DNA of 64,000 nt from Pseudomonas sp. GGS8 (GCF_024168645.1 NZ_JALJWF010000001.1:4777501-4841500), one strand, 5' to 3'; shown: positions 26,020 through 36,189, counted from the stretch's first letter. Made by a program: numbers and translations. Notes: generated from the sequence alone by a model not told the origin.

Positions 26020-27428
26020 CAGAATTGGAAGTACAGGAAGGGGACGGTTTCGCGACTGGCGATCAGTGCGAATGACAGCATGAAACCGGCGATGGGCCAA
26101 AGGGCGGTAGTGTGGAGCAAAAGGCCGCCCAGACGTTTCTCGCAGTAAGGGTGCAACAGCGGTGCAACGACACCGAACACACCCAGCAAACCCGCAAGGC
26201 CGTGTACCGGACGTAGGGTCGTGGACAGTTCGTCACCGAGGGCAATGCCCTGTAGCCCGAACTGTCCGGCATACAGGCTCAGCGCGCTATGAAAGTCGGG
26301 GGCGCGGAACAGTGTCCAGGCCAGGCAGACGAACAGCAGTGTCAGCCCATGGGAAAACACTGGCTGTAACGGGGGCAGGGTAGAGCTGTTCCAGACACGA
26401 TTCACACATAACGCAATGCCATGGGCGCTGCCCCACAGCAGATAATTCCAGCTATCGCCACCGTGCCAGAGGCCGGCGATGGCCATGATCAGGAACAGGT
26501 TGCGATAGGTCTTCCAGGTGCCGTTGCGATTGCCACCCAGCGAAATATAAAGATAGTCACGTAACCAACTGGACAGCGACAGGTGCCAACGACGCCAGAA
26601 GTCCTGGATGCTGTTGGCCAGATACGGACGGTTGAAGTTCTCGGGAAAGTGGAAGCCCAGCATCAATCCAAGACCAATGGCCATGGCGCTGTAGCCGGCG
26701 AAGTCGAAGAACAGTTGCAAGGAATAGGCAAGGCAGCCGATCCAGGCGTCCGAGAAACTTGGGTTCTGCACATTGAACGCCACGTCGACCACCGGCGACA
26801 GGGTGTCGGCCACCAGGACCTTCATGCTCATCCCGATCATGAACCGGCGTGCGCCCAGCGAGAAATTTTGCAGGTTGAAGTAACGCTGATTCAGCTCACG
26901 TCGAACCCAGTCATAGCGAATGATGGGACCGGCGACCGAATGGCCGAACATCGAAATATAGGTGGCGTAATTAATGAAGCTGCGTTCGACCGGCACGGTG
27001 CGGCGGTGTACGTCCACCAGATAGGAAATCGCCTGCAATACGATAAACGATAGTCCGGCCGGCATGATGACCCGTTGCCAGTCCAGCGGCATGGCGCCAG
27101 ACCAGGTGAGGGCATCGATCAACGTGCCTGCGACGATGTTGGCGTACTTGTACCAGCACAGCACCGCCGTGTTGAGCACGATCAGTGTCACGAGTAACCG
27201 CACGCGGCCCTTGTCTTTTTCCCGCAAGGCATCAATCAGCAAGCCTCCGGCCCACGCCGTGATCGTCAACACCACATGCACGGCCAGGAACCGAGGGCTT
27301 AACCAGCCATAGAACAGCCAGCTACCGATCAGTAGCGTGACGTTGCGCCAGGCGGCTTTGAATACTGCATAGCTGCATAAGAACAGCGGCAGGAACAACG
27401 TCAGAAACTCGAGAGAGGCAAAAACCAT
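26019..27428 (-). CDS. wssH: MBOAT acyltransferase (AlgI-like) of cellulose acetylation
   Basis: A 469-residue multi-span membrane-bound O-acyltransferase that moves acetyl groups across the inner membrane for cellulose acetylation. The start MVFASLEFLTLFLPLF matches AlgI. Signature regions: SISFIVLQAISYLVDVHRR-like segment (SFIVLQAISYLVDVHRR), NRPYLANSIQDFWRRWHLSLSSWLRDYLYI split across ~265-295, and the catalytic His in IAGLWHGGDSWNYLLWG. It lies between wssG and wssI, as in the SBW25 wss operon. Confidence 0.92.
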   Translation of the reverse strand: MVFASLEFLTLFLPLFLCSYAVFKAAWRNVTLLIGSWLFYGWLSPRFLAVHVVLTITAWAGGLLIDALREKDKGRVRLLVTLIVLNTAVLCWYKYANIVAGTLIDALTWSGAMPLDWQRVIMPAGLSFIVLQAISYLVDVHRRTVPVERSFINYATYISMFGHSVAGPIIRYDWVRRELNQRYFNLQNFSLGARRFMIGMSMKVLVADTLSPVVDVAFNVQNPSFSDAWIGCLAYSLQLFFDFAGYSAMAIGLGLMLGFHFPENFNRPYLANSIQDFWRRWHLSLSSWLRDYLYISLGGNRNGTWKTYRNLFLIMAIAGLWHGGDSWNYLLWGSAHGIALCVNRVWNSSTLPPLQPVFSHGLTLLFVCLAWTLFRAPDFHSALSLYAGQFGLQGIALGDELSTTLRPVHGLAGLLGVFGVVAPLLHPYCEKRLGGLLLHTTALWPIAGFMLSFALIASRETVPFLYFQF

Positions 27429-27443
27429 GGTGGTGCGATCCGA

Positions 27444-28118
27444 TCAGTGGGCCAGGACGTCAGTCGCGCGCAACAGGTGCGGGCCATTTTCGCCAGGTAG
27501 CAGCACAACGCTGTAGCGCTCGCCGGCCTTGAGCTGGCCCAGGTCAAGTGGGGCGCCGACGTTGGTTTGGGCGCAGACCAATTGAACCGACAGGCTGACC
27601 GGGTTGATCGCTCGGCGTTGCACGCTGCCGTCGGCCACCTCCTTGAACAGATCGGCGTTTTTCCCCGCAGCACGCAAACCGGCCTGGGTGCACGCTGGAT
27701 CGGCGCTGATAAACGCCAACGAAGCTCTCAGGCTATTGAAGTCGTCGGGTTGCTCTCGGATGACGACTTGGCGGATGCCTTGAACGCCGTCTGGCAAAGC
27801 GATCACACTGGCGAATTCGCCTGCTGCCACCTGGATGTCCAGTGGCTGGCTTTTGCCGTTGCGTTCCAGGGTGCCCTTGATCGGCTGGTTGGCGGGCACG
27901 GGCAGGTAGTCGGACACGGCATCCGCTCCCTCGAGTCTGAGGCTGGCCTGCGAGCCTTCGGCCAGCAGCTGCAAGGGGCGGTCGGCAGCGTTGATAAAGC
28001 GCAGGAAAGCCGAGTCCTGATCCGGGCCCGTCGGGTACAGGGCAATGTCGGCGGCCTGGGTTTGCAGGCTCAGCATCAAGGGCGCGAACAGCGCCCAGCC
28101 ACATGCGGGGCGAGTCAT
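27444..28118 (-). CDS. wssG: AlgF-like cellulose acetylation protein
   Basis: A 224-residue periplasmic protein with a signal peptide (GWALFAPLMLSLQTQAAD). The AlgF-type body includes ADIALYPTGPDQDSAFLRF and a beta-rich domain to the C-terminus (GERYSVVLLPGENGPHLL). AlgF-family proteins work with the SGNH and MBOAT partners during O-acetylation. ATG 28118 overlaps the wssF stop (ATGA); the open frame upstream to 28280 is inside wssF. Position and neighbours identify it as WssG. Confidence 0.85.
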   Translation of the reverse strand: MTRPACGWALFAPLMLSLQTQAADIALYPTGPDQDSAFLRFINAADRPLQLLAEGSQASLRLEGADAVSDYLPVPANQPIKGTLERNGKSQPLDIQVAAGEFASVIALPDGVQGIRQVVIREQPDDFNSLRASLAFISADPACTQAGLRAAGKNADLFKEVADGSVQRRAINPVSLSVQLVCAQTNVGAPLDLGQLKAGERYSVVLLPGENGPHLLRATDVLAH

Positions 28119-28783
28119 TTGCCGGCTCCTGTGCTGCTGACGGTGTCGGCGGGCAACTTGGCCAACGCACCACCAATCGCAGTGCCCCAGGCTTGATAAC
28201 CGGCGACGGTAAAGTGCTGCCCATCGGTGGTGATCCACTGCCCGGGTTTGGAGAACGTCAGCGAATCGATGTAGGTGCAAGGCGCCACGTTCGCGGCCAA
28301 AAACTGCGACATCAACTGGGTGCGGGCATCATTCTTCTGATACATACCACCGGCTTTGCCCCAGGCCGGGCCCACCCAGGCGCAACGGGTCCCGGTGGCC
28401 GCGATGGCCTTGGCCAGGCCGGTGACGCTTTGCCATGCCCAGGCCTTCGGAAACACGGGCTTGTCATAGGACGCCATGGTGTCGCCGATGACCAGTACCA
28501 CCAGGTCGGGCTTGTCGGCGGCGATCAGGTCCTGGATCGGTGTCGTGGTGGCATCACGGCCCTTGATCACAATCTTTTCGTTGCCTTTGCGCTCGGCACC
28601 GCAGTCGACCTTTTTACTGATCAGCCAGTCGCCGGCACTGGCGCCACAGGCACCGATGGAGTGAACCAGAGCGCCTTGGCGAGTCAGGTTGTCGTGCAGC
28701 GGCTCCAGCAAGTGGTCCGCGAGGCTCATATGACTCTCTCCAAGAACAAGGAGAGTCAGACCGGCAAGGGCAGAAGTGGGCAT
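28115..28783 (-). CDS. wssF: SGNH/GDSL-type hydrolase-like cellulose acetylation protein
   Basis: A 222-residue SGNH-fold protein. The first block reads LVLGESHMSLADHL (GES in place of GDS), a later block has LVVLVIGDTMASYDKP, and the last has WITTDGQHFTVAGYQAWG with the catalytic Asp/His pair. In the P. fluorescens wss operon WssF is assigned to cellulose acetylation. No clear signal peptide is seen apart from the short hydrophobic LAGLTLLVLG, which may simply be the first beta strand. It sits 17 bases downstream of the wssE stop. Confidence 0.82.
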   Translation of the reverse strand: MPTSALAGLTLLVLGESHMSLADHLLEPLHDNLTRQGALVHSIGACGASAGDWLISKKVDCGAERKGNEKIVIKGRDATTTPIQDLIAADKPDLVVLVIGDTMASYDKPVFPKAWAWQSVTGLAKAIAATGTRCAWVGPAWGKAGGMYQKNDARTQLMSQFLAANVAPCTYIDSLTFSKPGQWITTDGQHFTVAGYQAWGTAIGGALAKLPADTVSSTGAGK

Positions 28784-28800
28784 CGAAAACTCCAGAATGA

Positions 28801-31800
28801 TCAGTTGGAATAAGGCGAGGTGTATGGGCTGACCGGCAGGCTCATGGGGCCGCTGATGTCCTCGAACAGGTAACGCACAGACAGGGCACCGCTGAATTGT
28901 TGGTAGTCGTGGGCGTTGTCCAGGCCCAGATTGGCGCCCAGCAGGAAGTTCGAAGCGACCTTGTACTCAGCTGCCGCGGCGACGCTATAGCCGATCCCGG
29001 TTTTGTTTTGCGCTTCGTAGCGCAGGCCCGAGGCCGCCTGCAGGGCTTTGTCGGTGGGGAAATAGTCGGCGCTGTCCTGCTCGAAATGCTGCACCCCGAC
29101 TGAGCCCTTGAGTTGATACGTCAAGCGCCCGGTGCGTTGTGCCCAGGTCACTGGCACGCCCAGGGCGAAGCACGTCTGCGGGCTGAAATAGCCGCCGTGC
29201 CCATAGGTGAAATAGTCCTGGTTATTCGCGTAGCTCATGCCGGTCATGCTCAGGCCGACGGTCAGCTTGCTGTCCGTTGCATTTTGCAGGTACCAGTAGA
29301 CACCGCTGCCCAGTTCACTGCGGCTGTTGGATTCGACATGGTTGCCCAATAGCTGGTGCCAGGAGGCGTAGCCATAGGCGCCGACTTCGTTGTCGTCATA
29401 GCTCAACTGAGCACGCCCGCCGTTGGCGCTCACGCCGCCCCAGGACTGCCCGCTGCGTTTGTCCGTGGTGCCGGCAAACGAGGTGACGCTGTCAGTCACC
29501 GGACGCCGGGAAACGCTCACGCCGTAACGGACATTAGAGCTGTCGCTCACTGGGCGATCAACGCTGATGCCGCCGGTGGCGGTGGTGTATTTGAAGCCGA
29601 GCGGGGTGGTGCCGAGATCGGCCTTGAGCCCATCCGCGGGCCGTTGAATAGCGACGGAAAGACCGACACCCTCGGCTTTTTGCGAGCCGGCGCCTTCGCT
29701 CTGCGCACCGCTACCGAAGCGCTGCAGTGCCTCGCCGCTGGCACTGCCGGCGTTCAGCGAGACTGGCGTCACGCGCAGGGCGACGCGGCTTTCATCCAGC
29801 GGGATATTGATTTCCAGCGGCGTTTCAATATCGGTCAGTTTGCTCAACCCCGACTCGCTGTTGTTACTGCGAATGCTCACGCCTTGGGTGACGTAGGCAC
29901 TGCGCTCCTGAAGGATTTTATTCAGCGCCAGTTGCGCGGGACTGATGTCTTCACTCACCCGTGCTGCGCGCGGCAGCTGCGACTCGAACGGATTGCTCGC
30001 CTGTTGCGGCCTTGGCAGGGCGTCGATGCCAAAAGGGGTGTCAGACCTCACGCTGCCCGGCATCTCCTGAGCCGGTGGCGGGATCGCTGCCAGCAAGGTG
30101 TCGCGACTGACCTCGCTACGTGGCCCCGACACCCCCGCAAAAGGGTTGGGTGCCACTGTTGAACCGGCCAGTTGGCCGCTCTGGCTTCTGCGTTTCTCGC
30201 TCTGTTCGATGGCCACCGCCTTGCGCAGCAGATCGGTCGCCGTGCCGGTCTTGCCCATGTTCTGGTAGAGGCGGGCGGCCTCGGTCAGCGTTTGAGGGCT
30301 ACCGGATTCGGTCTTGAGCAGCTGTTGCAGCGCCTGTTCGGCAAAGGCTGTGTCATGTGCCAACACCGCCATGTCGGCGGCGCCCAACAATAGTTGCGGG
30401 TCGTTTGGCTGACGTTGTAACAGCGGTTTGTAGAGATCGAGGGCTTTTGCCGTGTCGCCGTTGGCCGAGTACATTCGCGCCAGCGCTGCGACGGCGGCGC
30501 TGTCACCAGGACGTTGCGCCAGCGCGGGCGCTAGCGTGTCATAAGCGCTGGCCAGATTGCCTCGTTCACGTAGATGGTCAGCCTGGCGGATGCGATAGAG
30601 ATGGAGCAGGTCGTCGAAACGCTTGCGAGTCGGCGCGTTCAAGGGCTTGTTCTGAAGGTCGCGCAGAATCTCGTTGACCTGTGCGTCTTCTCCGGATTCA
30701 AGCAGGACCGCGGCGTATTGCAGGATGAAGTCCGACGAGGGCGCAGCGGTGTGTTGCAACTGGCCGCGCATGAGGGCCAGCGCTCGGGTCGGCTCGCCGA
30801 TGTCGACATAGGCCGAGGCCAGGCTCGCTGTGCGATCTGGACTGTTGTTGGCCATCGGCTGAATACGATCGAGCAAGGTCAGGGCTTCCTGGCGCTGCCC
30901 GCGCTTGCCCAACCCGATCGCCTGGCTGAGTTGCAGGTTAAGGTTGACATCAGCGGCCAGCGCTTCCATGTCCGGGGTGCGCTGGTCGGGGCGCAAGCGT
31001 CCCAAGGTTGTCTGGGCGGCTTTCCACTCACCCATCTGGACCGACAGCAAGGCACTGACGTAAAGCGCATCGGCATTGTCGGGGTGGGCCTGGAGCATGG
31101 CGTTGATCAGGTCCCGAGCCTTTTGCGGTTCGCCCATTGCCAGGTTCAGGCGGGCCAGGGCGAAACGTGTCCAGACGTTGTCCGGTTCGTAGCGCAGCGC
31201 GTCTTGCAAGGCGTTGCGCGCAGCGGGCAGGTCATTGCGTTGTTCGGCGAGGGCGGCCAGTTGCGTCGCGCGCAAGGCTTGCAAGCGTGCGGACTGACCG
31301 ATCTTTGCCTGTCCGGTGGCTGGCAGGCTGTTGATCAGTTGCAGGGCTTCATCGTTCTTGCCGCTCTTGAACAGCACGTTGACCAGCCCTTCCTGTGCTT
31401 GAGGATCGTCGCGGCGCAGATTCAAAATCTGCCGATAGTTGCGCTGAGCGTCATCGAACTGGCCCGCGCTGGCCTGGATATCCGCCAGGGCGAGGCGAGC
31501 ATCCATCCCGTTTGGATTCAGCCGCAGCGCCTGGTTTACCAAGGCCTGTGCCTGGGCCGTCTGGCCTTTGGTCTGGGCGTCGCGGGCCTGCTGCAACGCA
31601 GACCAATAGCGCACTTCGTTCAGCGCCACTTGCCAGCGGCTGCCGTCGCGTTGGCGCGTGGCCTGGCCCAGGAGTTTTTCCGCTTCGGCCAGTCGGTGTT
31701 GTTGTTGACGAATAACCCCAAGGCCGCCCAGTGCGTCAGCATCATCGGGCTGGCGTTTCAAGCGTGCTTGAAACGCCTGTTCGGCGGTGGCCTGATCGCC

Positions 31801-32661
31801 TTCTTTGAGCGCCTTCAGGCCGCGTGCGACTTCGGCGGGCGGTTGCCATGCCTTGCTGGCCGTCGTTGCCCCCTGTTGCTTGCCCTTGTTCATCTGCGCG
31901 CGGATTTCCACGTCATCCGGATGCGTCTTGAGGTACGCCTCGAACAGCGGCACTTGTGCCGGATTGGGTGGACCGATCCAGGTCAGCGCCAGGCGCCAGC
32001 TTTCGTCGGCATCACCGGCAATGTCGCTACGCTGGGTCAGCGCGGCCAGGGCGCGAATGCCCTCGGCACGGCTGTCTTCATGACGGATCAGATGCTTGGC
32101 GTAAAACAGCGCGACGATCGAGTCATTGGGCATCTCACGTTGCAGGCGCTGAAAACCGCTGCGTGCTTGCGCCCAGTCAGCCTGATTGAAGGCAAGGTTG
32201 TTGTAATACTCGCGGCCGATCGTACCTTGCGGTGGGCGGCCATCGAACAGCGAGCGAAACACGGCGGTCGCCTTGTCACGCTCACCCGCATCGACGAGGC
32301 GCCGAGCTTCTTGCAGACGCTGCTGGTTCTGCGGTTGGGCCACGCCGATGTCCTGCGCCAGTTGCAGTGCCTGCCGAGGCGGTGGCTGGATGGCCTGCAA
32401 GCGGGCGAGGTATTGCTGCGCCTGTTGGTGTTTGCCCTGTTGCACGCTGATCAAGCCGAGGCCATACAGTGCGTCAACCTGGACCGGGTCCAGCAGCAGG
32501 ACTTTCTGCCAGACTTCCGCAGCGCGCTGAGGGTTGTTGTGCGACTGCCAGTAATGCCCTTGCTCGACGAGTAATGTCTGTGGTGTCGGACTTTGGGCAT
32601 GTGCAGCAGCCGTCCATGCGCTCATGGCGGCGAGGGCTAGCGTGCGGTAGTGCGGGTGCAT
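28801..32661 (-). CDS. wssE: Cellulose synthase subunit C, outer-membrane export protein
   Basis: The BcsC-type protein (1286 residues) that carries cellulose across the periplasm and outer membrane. A signal peptide (LALAAMSAWTAAAHAQS) is followed by a long array of TPR repeats (~25-830, e.g. GLGLISVQQGKHQQAQQYLA and DALGGLGVIRQQQHRLAEAE), a proline/serine-rich linker (~840-930), and the C-terminal BcsC beta-barrel domain ending in SGALSVRYLFEDI and a short tail. The start has a GGAG site seven bases upstream and overlaps the end of wssD by 25 bases. Long open frames on the opposite strand are only a codon-bias artefact. Confidence 0.93.
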   Translation of the reverse strand: MHPHYRTLALAAMSAWTAAAHAQSPTPQTLLVEQGHYWQSHNNPQRAAEVWQKVLLLDPVQVDALYGLGLISVQQGKHQQAQQYLARLQAIQPPPRQALQLAQDIGVAQPQNQQRLQEARRLVDAGERDKATAVFRSLFDGRPPQGTIGREYYNNLAFNQADWAQARSGFQRLQREMPNDSIVALFYAKHLIRHEDSRAEGIRALAALTQRSDIAGDADESWRLALTWIGPPNPAQVPLFEAYLKTHPDDVEIRAQMNKGKQQGATTASKAWQPPAEVARGLKALKEGDQATAEQAFQARLKRQPDDADALGGLGVIRQQQHRLAEAEKLLGQATRQRDGSRWQVALNEVRYWSALQQARDAQTKGQTAQAQALVNQALRLNPNGMDARLALADIQASAGQFDDAQRNYRQILNLRRDDPQAQEGLVNVLFKSGKNDEALQLINSLPATGQAKIGQSARLQALRATQLAALAEQRNDLPAARNALQDALRYEPDNVWTRFALARLNLAMGEPQKARDLINAMLQAHPDNADALYVSALLSVQMGEWKAAQTTLGRLRPDQRTPDMEALAADVNLNLQLSQAIGLGKRGQRQEALTLLDRIQPMANNSPDRTASLASAYVDIGEPTRALALMRGQLQHTAAPSSDFILQYAAVLLESGEDAQVNEILRDLQNKPLNAPTRKRFDDLLHLYRIRQADHLRERGNLASAYDTLAPALAQRPGDSAAVAALARMYSANGDTAKALDLYKPLLQRQPNDPQLLLGAADMAVLAHDTAFAEQALQQLLKTESGSPQTLTEAARLYQNMGKTGTATDLLRKAVAIEQSEKRRSQSGQLAGSTVAPNPFAGVSGPRSEVSRDTLLAAIPPPAQEMPGSVRSDTPFGIDALPRPQQASNPFESQLPRAARVSEDISPAQLALNKILQERSAYVTQGVSIRSNNSESGLSKLTDIETPLEINIPLDESRVALRVTPVSLNAGSASGEALQRFGSGAQSEGAGSQKAEGVGLSVAIQRPADGLKADLGTTPLGFKYTTATGGISVDRPVSDSSNVRYGVSVSRRPVTDSVTSFAGTTDKRSGQSWGGVSANGGRAQLSYDDNEVGAYGYASWHQLLGNHVESNSRSELGSGVYWYLQNATDSKLTVGLSMTGMSYANNQDYFTYGHGGYFSPQTCFALGVPVTWAQRTGRLTYQLKGSVGVQHFEQDSADYFPTDKALQAASGLRYEAQNKTGIGYSVAAAAEYKVASNFLLGANLGLDNAHDYQQFSGALSVRYLFEDISGPMSLPVSPYTSPYSN

Positions 32662-33878
32662 GCGGTCTCCCAGGAGAGTTTCAGCGTTCCGTCTTCCCGG
32701 AATCGGTAATGTTTATCTGCCCAGCCGAGCGCGAACAGGCTAAGCATGAAGTTGTAGTAACGCGGCGCACCGGCATCGGCGTCAGGCCTGGCCAGCGCTT
32801 CGTGCAAGGCGAGTTCCACGCGGTGTCGTTGCTGATCGGCCAACCGGGGTTGCCCCTTGGCCTCAAGGTAGGGAATCAGTGCCGCCCAGAATCCGAACGG
32901 GCTCTGACCCTGAACACTGCCGTGGAGAGTCTGGACGGTTTCCGGGGGGGAGCCCGTCGCGACAGCGCTGCGGGCCATGCCGTCCAGCCGTTTCAGCAGG
33001 AGCGCGGCCTTCGGGTCGGAGGTGTCACTCATGCCCAGCCAGAGGTACACGCGAATGGCATCGTAGCTGCCCGTGTCGCCGTTGATCGGGTCGTTTACGA
33101 AGGTACCCGATTGCGCTGAAGTGCCTTGATAACCGACCCAGTCAGCGACGAAACCGTGGTGGCTCGATTGGGCAATCATCGTCGCGGTGTTGTTGGCAAT
33201 CGCTTGCCAGGGTCCGTTGGGGGCTTCCTTGGCCAGCCGCCGTAAGAGTGGCAGTGGCAGGTAGCTGGGGTTCAGGCGCCAGAGAGCGTCCGGCTGGACG
33301 AAACCCTGTGGTCCAGGCAATACCATCGGGCCCAGCCCGGGCAACGTGACGACCAATTGCGCTTCAATTGTCGCCATCAGGTGCAGGGCATCCTGGCGAT
33401 AGTCCGGCCGATGCCACAGGCGTGCGGCTTCGAGCAGGGCGTAGACGATCCATAGGTCGGCGTCGGCAGCCGAATTGGCGTCTTGCAGGCGCCACTGACC
33501 GTCCGGGCCTTGCCCCCATAACCACCCCGGCAGGCGTGTGGCGGTAGCGGAGCCTGCGAGGTTGGCTGATGTCCAGCGCCAGAGTTTGTCAAAACGTGGC
33601 TGATCGTTGCCGATCAGTGCGAAGAGCATGCCGTAGGACTGCCCTTCAGAGGTGCTGTGATCGTTCTCCAGGCTCGATTCCAAAACCCGGCCGTCGGCCT
33701 GGACGAAGCGTGTCGAATAGGTTTGCCACAGCGGCCAGGCCGGCAACTCACAGGGGGTCGCGGCCGACATCGCAGGCGCCGGCAGGGCGAGCGCAAGCAC
33801 TGCGCTCAACCTGCGCGCGTTACCACACAGGCATTGGCGAAGTGAAACACCCCGGCTGCTCATGGACGACACAGGCAT
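32637..33878 (-). CDS. wssD: Periplasmic endo-1,4-beta-glucanase of GH8 (BcsZ)
   Basis: Trims cellulose during export. It has a signal peptide (LSAVLALALPAPAMSAATP) followed by the GH8 (alpha/alpha)6 barrel. The catalytic acid is in ENDHSTSEGQSYGMLFAL (Glu of SEGQSYGM) and the base in DADLWIVYALLEA. Further landmarks are GFVADWVGYQG, YDAIRVYLWLGM and YYNFMLSLFALGW. About 413 residues from ATG 33878, seven bases after the wssC stop; ATG 33863 is an alternative, and neither has a strong ribosome-binding site. Confidence 0.92.
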   Translation of the reverse strand: MPVSSMSSRGVSLRQCLCGNARRLSAVLALALPAPAMSAATPCELPAWPLWQTYSTRFVQADGRVLESSLENDHSTSEGQSYGMLFALIGNDQPRFDKLWRWTSANLAGSATATRLPGWLWGQGPDGQWRLQDANSAADADLWIVYALLEAARLWHRPDYRQDALHLMATIEAQLVVTLPGLGPMVLPGPQGFVQPDALWRLNPSYLPLPLLRRLAKEAPNGPWQAIANNTATMIAQSSHHGFVADWVGYQGTSAQSGTFVNDPINGDTGSYDAIRVYLWLGMSDTSDPKAALLLKRLDGMARSAVATGSPPETVQTLHGSVQGQSPFGFWAALIPYLEAKGQPRLADQQRHRVELALHEALARPDADAGAPRYYNFMLSLFALGWADKHYRFREDGTLKLSWETACTRTTAR

Positions 33879-33885
33879 GTGCAGC

Positions 33886-36189
33886 TCATTGGCCAAGACG
33901 ACGTTTAGCCCGTAAGCGCAGGGCCAGGTAAGCCATCGAAGCAAGCAGCAGGCCCCCGAGGAAAGTGAACAGCATCAGCGCCATTACGTTTTGCGAGAGG
34001 TACCACTGCAGATAGCGCAATGGGCCCAAGCTCCCGACGTAGTAATCCTGCTCGGCGACCAGCGATTTGACGTGATTGCCCTTGACCACCACCAGACTGC
34101 CTTGCAACTCGTGGGCGTTTTCTTCGTTGCTGAGCAAGGCGTTGGTCACGTCGGCCAAGCCGTTGGGCCTTGCGCTGGCGATAAACACCACACTGCGTCC
34201 ACTCTTGAGCGGCGATTCGAATCCAGTCAGATAAGCACTGCCGTCGTCAGCACTGAACTTGAAGCTGCTGCGCGCTTCACGCAGATTGGTTTTCGTATCC
34301 GGGCTGATCCAGTTGCGCAGACGCAAGGGCAGGTCAGACAGTTCAAAGTACTGCGCAGCCGCTTCGTTCTTGGCCGGCAGCAGGCTTTGCCATTGCTCCA
34401 GCAGCGGCTGATTGTTGCCCGAGGCGAGCACCAGCAAGTCTCGGTCGCGTTGTTCGGCCACCTGGTCGGCGTGGACCACCTTCACGCCGGTGGCCGGATA
34501 ACCGGTGGAGTCGCCGAAGCGGCCCAGCACGGTCAGATAAGCGCTCAGGTCGGCCGGGCCCGGCTCGTTGGGCAGGATCACCGATGTTTCAGAAAGGTCG
34601 GCCATGCGGGTGAACGGGAAGCCGCTGTCCTTGAACACCCCGAGGTTGGGCATGGCCATGAAATGTTCGTATTGGCTGAGGTCCAGGGTTGAATCAGGGT
34701 CGATCACACCGCGCATGTTGTCGATGATGATGTCGCGGCAGTCGCCCTGTTTGATGTAGTCATACATAAAGCGAAATTGCAGGCGTGATTGCAGCGCTAC
34801 GGAATTGAGCGGCAACAGCATGCGCGATGTGCGGGCCAGGCTGTCGTCGGTTTTGAGCATCGCCAGCAGGCTGTCGCTGTTGCCGAGTTTCTCGATCGAA
34901 GGCAGATCGATCGACTTGATGAACGTATCGTTGAAATTGACCAGCAACGAGGAATTGGTGGAGACCGGTTGCGGTGTATAGCGGTACTTAAGGTCAAGTT
35001 GCGCGCCGGGCTCACGCCAGTTGAACAGGTCGGGTGGCAAGCGCAGCGCAACCGTCATTTGTCCCGGGTTGTAACCCGACACATTGAGTTCTGCGGGCTT
35101 CGCCAGTTCACCCAGGCGAACCGGGCGATCGGAAGGCAGCCAGTTAGGCGCGTCGTACGGTCGGCGTGGCTTGAGCGAGTCGATCCGGTCGATCACCACG
35201 CTCTGCCCGGAAAAGGCCGAGCCACCGAGGGCCAGCGCTGTCGCGGCGATCTTGAGATCGGCGCCATCGCGCCCGGAAACAATCAACAGTTTGCCCTGAG
35301 CATCATTCGGGTTGCTCACGAGTGTCAATGTCGGCCCCGTGGCCTCTTTGATCGGTAAGCCCCCCAAGGCCGCTGATTCGCTGCCGCTGACAAACACCAC
35401 GGCGTTGCCTTTGGCCGGCAGGTTGGCGAGGCTGGCGGGGAAGGTTGCGCCGCGATAGCTGGCCAGGGCGCCAAACCAGGACGACAGGATACCGGCGGCC
35501 TCAAGCTCAGAGCCGCCCGGGCGTGCGGCGAACACGAAGGGCAGCTTCAGGGGCGAGGCGTCTCGACGATCGAACAAAGGCAGAGGCAGAGCGGACAGGT
35601 CGTTGGGTTGTTTAATCGAGGACACCTGGAGGCTCAGCTGGCTCTCATTGCCGATTCTGGCCCACAGGCTGGAGTGCAGAGGGTCTTCACATTGCATCGT
35701 GTAGTGACCGATGAACTGCAGGCTGAGCCGGTTGAATTCGGTGATGGTCTGCGGCGGAATCTGCACGGTCCGGGTCTGCAATTTACCGGCCTCTTCCTTC
35801 GGGAGGGGAAGGCTGGCGGCCACTTGATCGTTGATCAGCACGTTGATTTGCGAAAGGTCGGCCAGCAGCGCCGGTGAGTAGCTGTACTGCAGTGTGACCT
35901 GCGCAGCCGTGACGACTTCATCGGCGCGCACATCGAAATTCACACTGTCGGTAGCCTCCACGCCTTTAAGGGTCATCGAATAGCTTTTGCCCAGCTCCTT
36001 GAGGGTGCGGGTATAGCTGTTGCTCGGGGCTTCGGTCCCGGGTAACGATGCGACCGGCATCGCCGCCGGCTCGGCGTTGGCGATTTGGGCGGTAGCACTC
36101 AACGCCCAGCCGCTCCAGCTCACTAGCGAGCAGGCGAGCAGCAGGAGTGAATGACGAGGAAGAAAGGTCTGGCGAGTGGAAGGCTTCAA
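33886..36189 (-). CDS. wssC: Cellulose synthase subunit B (BcsB), probable TTG start
   Basis: A periplasmic, membrane-anchored partner of the synthase that guides the emerging glucan. I place the start at TTG 36189: it overlaps the wssB stop as TTGA and leads straight into a signal peptide (LPRHSLLLLACSLVSWSGWALS), giving 767 residues, normal for BcsB. No ATG exists near this position in frame, and the longer open frame to 36363 lies inside wssB. Family features: carbohydrate-binding/flavodoxin-like repeats (LSLQFIGHYTMQCEDPL; QGDCRDIIIDNMRGVIDPDS) and a C-terminal membrane helix (VMALMLFTFLGGLLLASMAY). Confidence 0.9.
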   Translation of the reverse strand: MKPSTRQTFLPRHSLLLLACSLVSWSGWALSATAQIANAEPAAMPVASLPGTEAPSNSYTRTLKELGKSYSMTLKGVEATDSVNFDVRADEVVTAAQVTLQYSYSPALLADLSQINVLINDQVAASLPLPKEEAGKLQTRTVQIPPQTITEFNRLSLQFIGHYTMQCEDPLHSSLWARIGNESQLSLQVSSIKQPNDLSALPLPLFDRRDASPLKLPFVFAARPGGSELEAAGILSSWFGALASYRGATFPASLANLPAKGNAVVFVSGSESAALGGLPIKEATGPTLTLVSNPNDAQGKLLIVSGRDGADLKIAATALALGGSAFSGQSVVIDRIDSLKPRRPYDAPNWLPSDRPVRLGELAKPAELNVSGYNPGQMTVALRLPPDLFNWREPGAQLDLKYRYTPQPVSTNSSLLVNFNDTFIKSIDLPSIEKLGNSDSLLAMLKTDDSLARTSRMLLPLNSVALQSRLQFRFMYDYIKQGDCRDIIIDNMRGVIDPDSTLDLSQYEHFMAMPNLGVFKDSGFPFTRMADLSETSVILPNEPGPADLSAYLTVLGRFGDSTGYPATGVKVVHADQVAEQRDRDLLVLASGNNQPLLEQWQSLLPAKNEAAAQYFELSDLPLRLRNWISPDTKTNLREARSSFKFSADDGSAYLTGFESPLKSGRSVVFIASARPNGLADVTNALLSNEENAHELQGSLVVVKGNHVKSLVAEQDYYVGSLGPLRYLQWYLSQNVMALMLFTFLGGLLLASMAYLALRLRAKRRLGQ

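Noticed and set aside
30574..32574. A 666-codon open frame antisense to wssE
   Set aside because: It mirrors the codon bias of a GC-rich gene, has no recognisable domain and the opposite strand encodes a clear BcsC.
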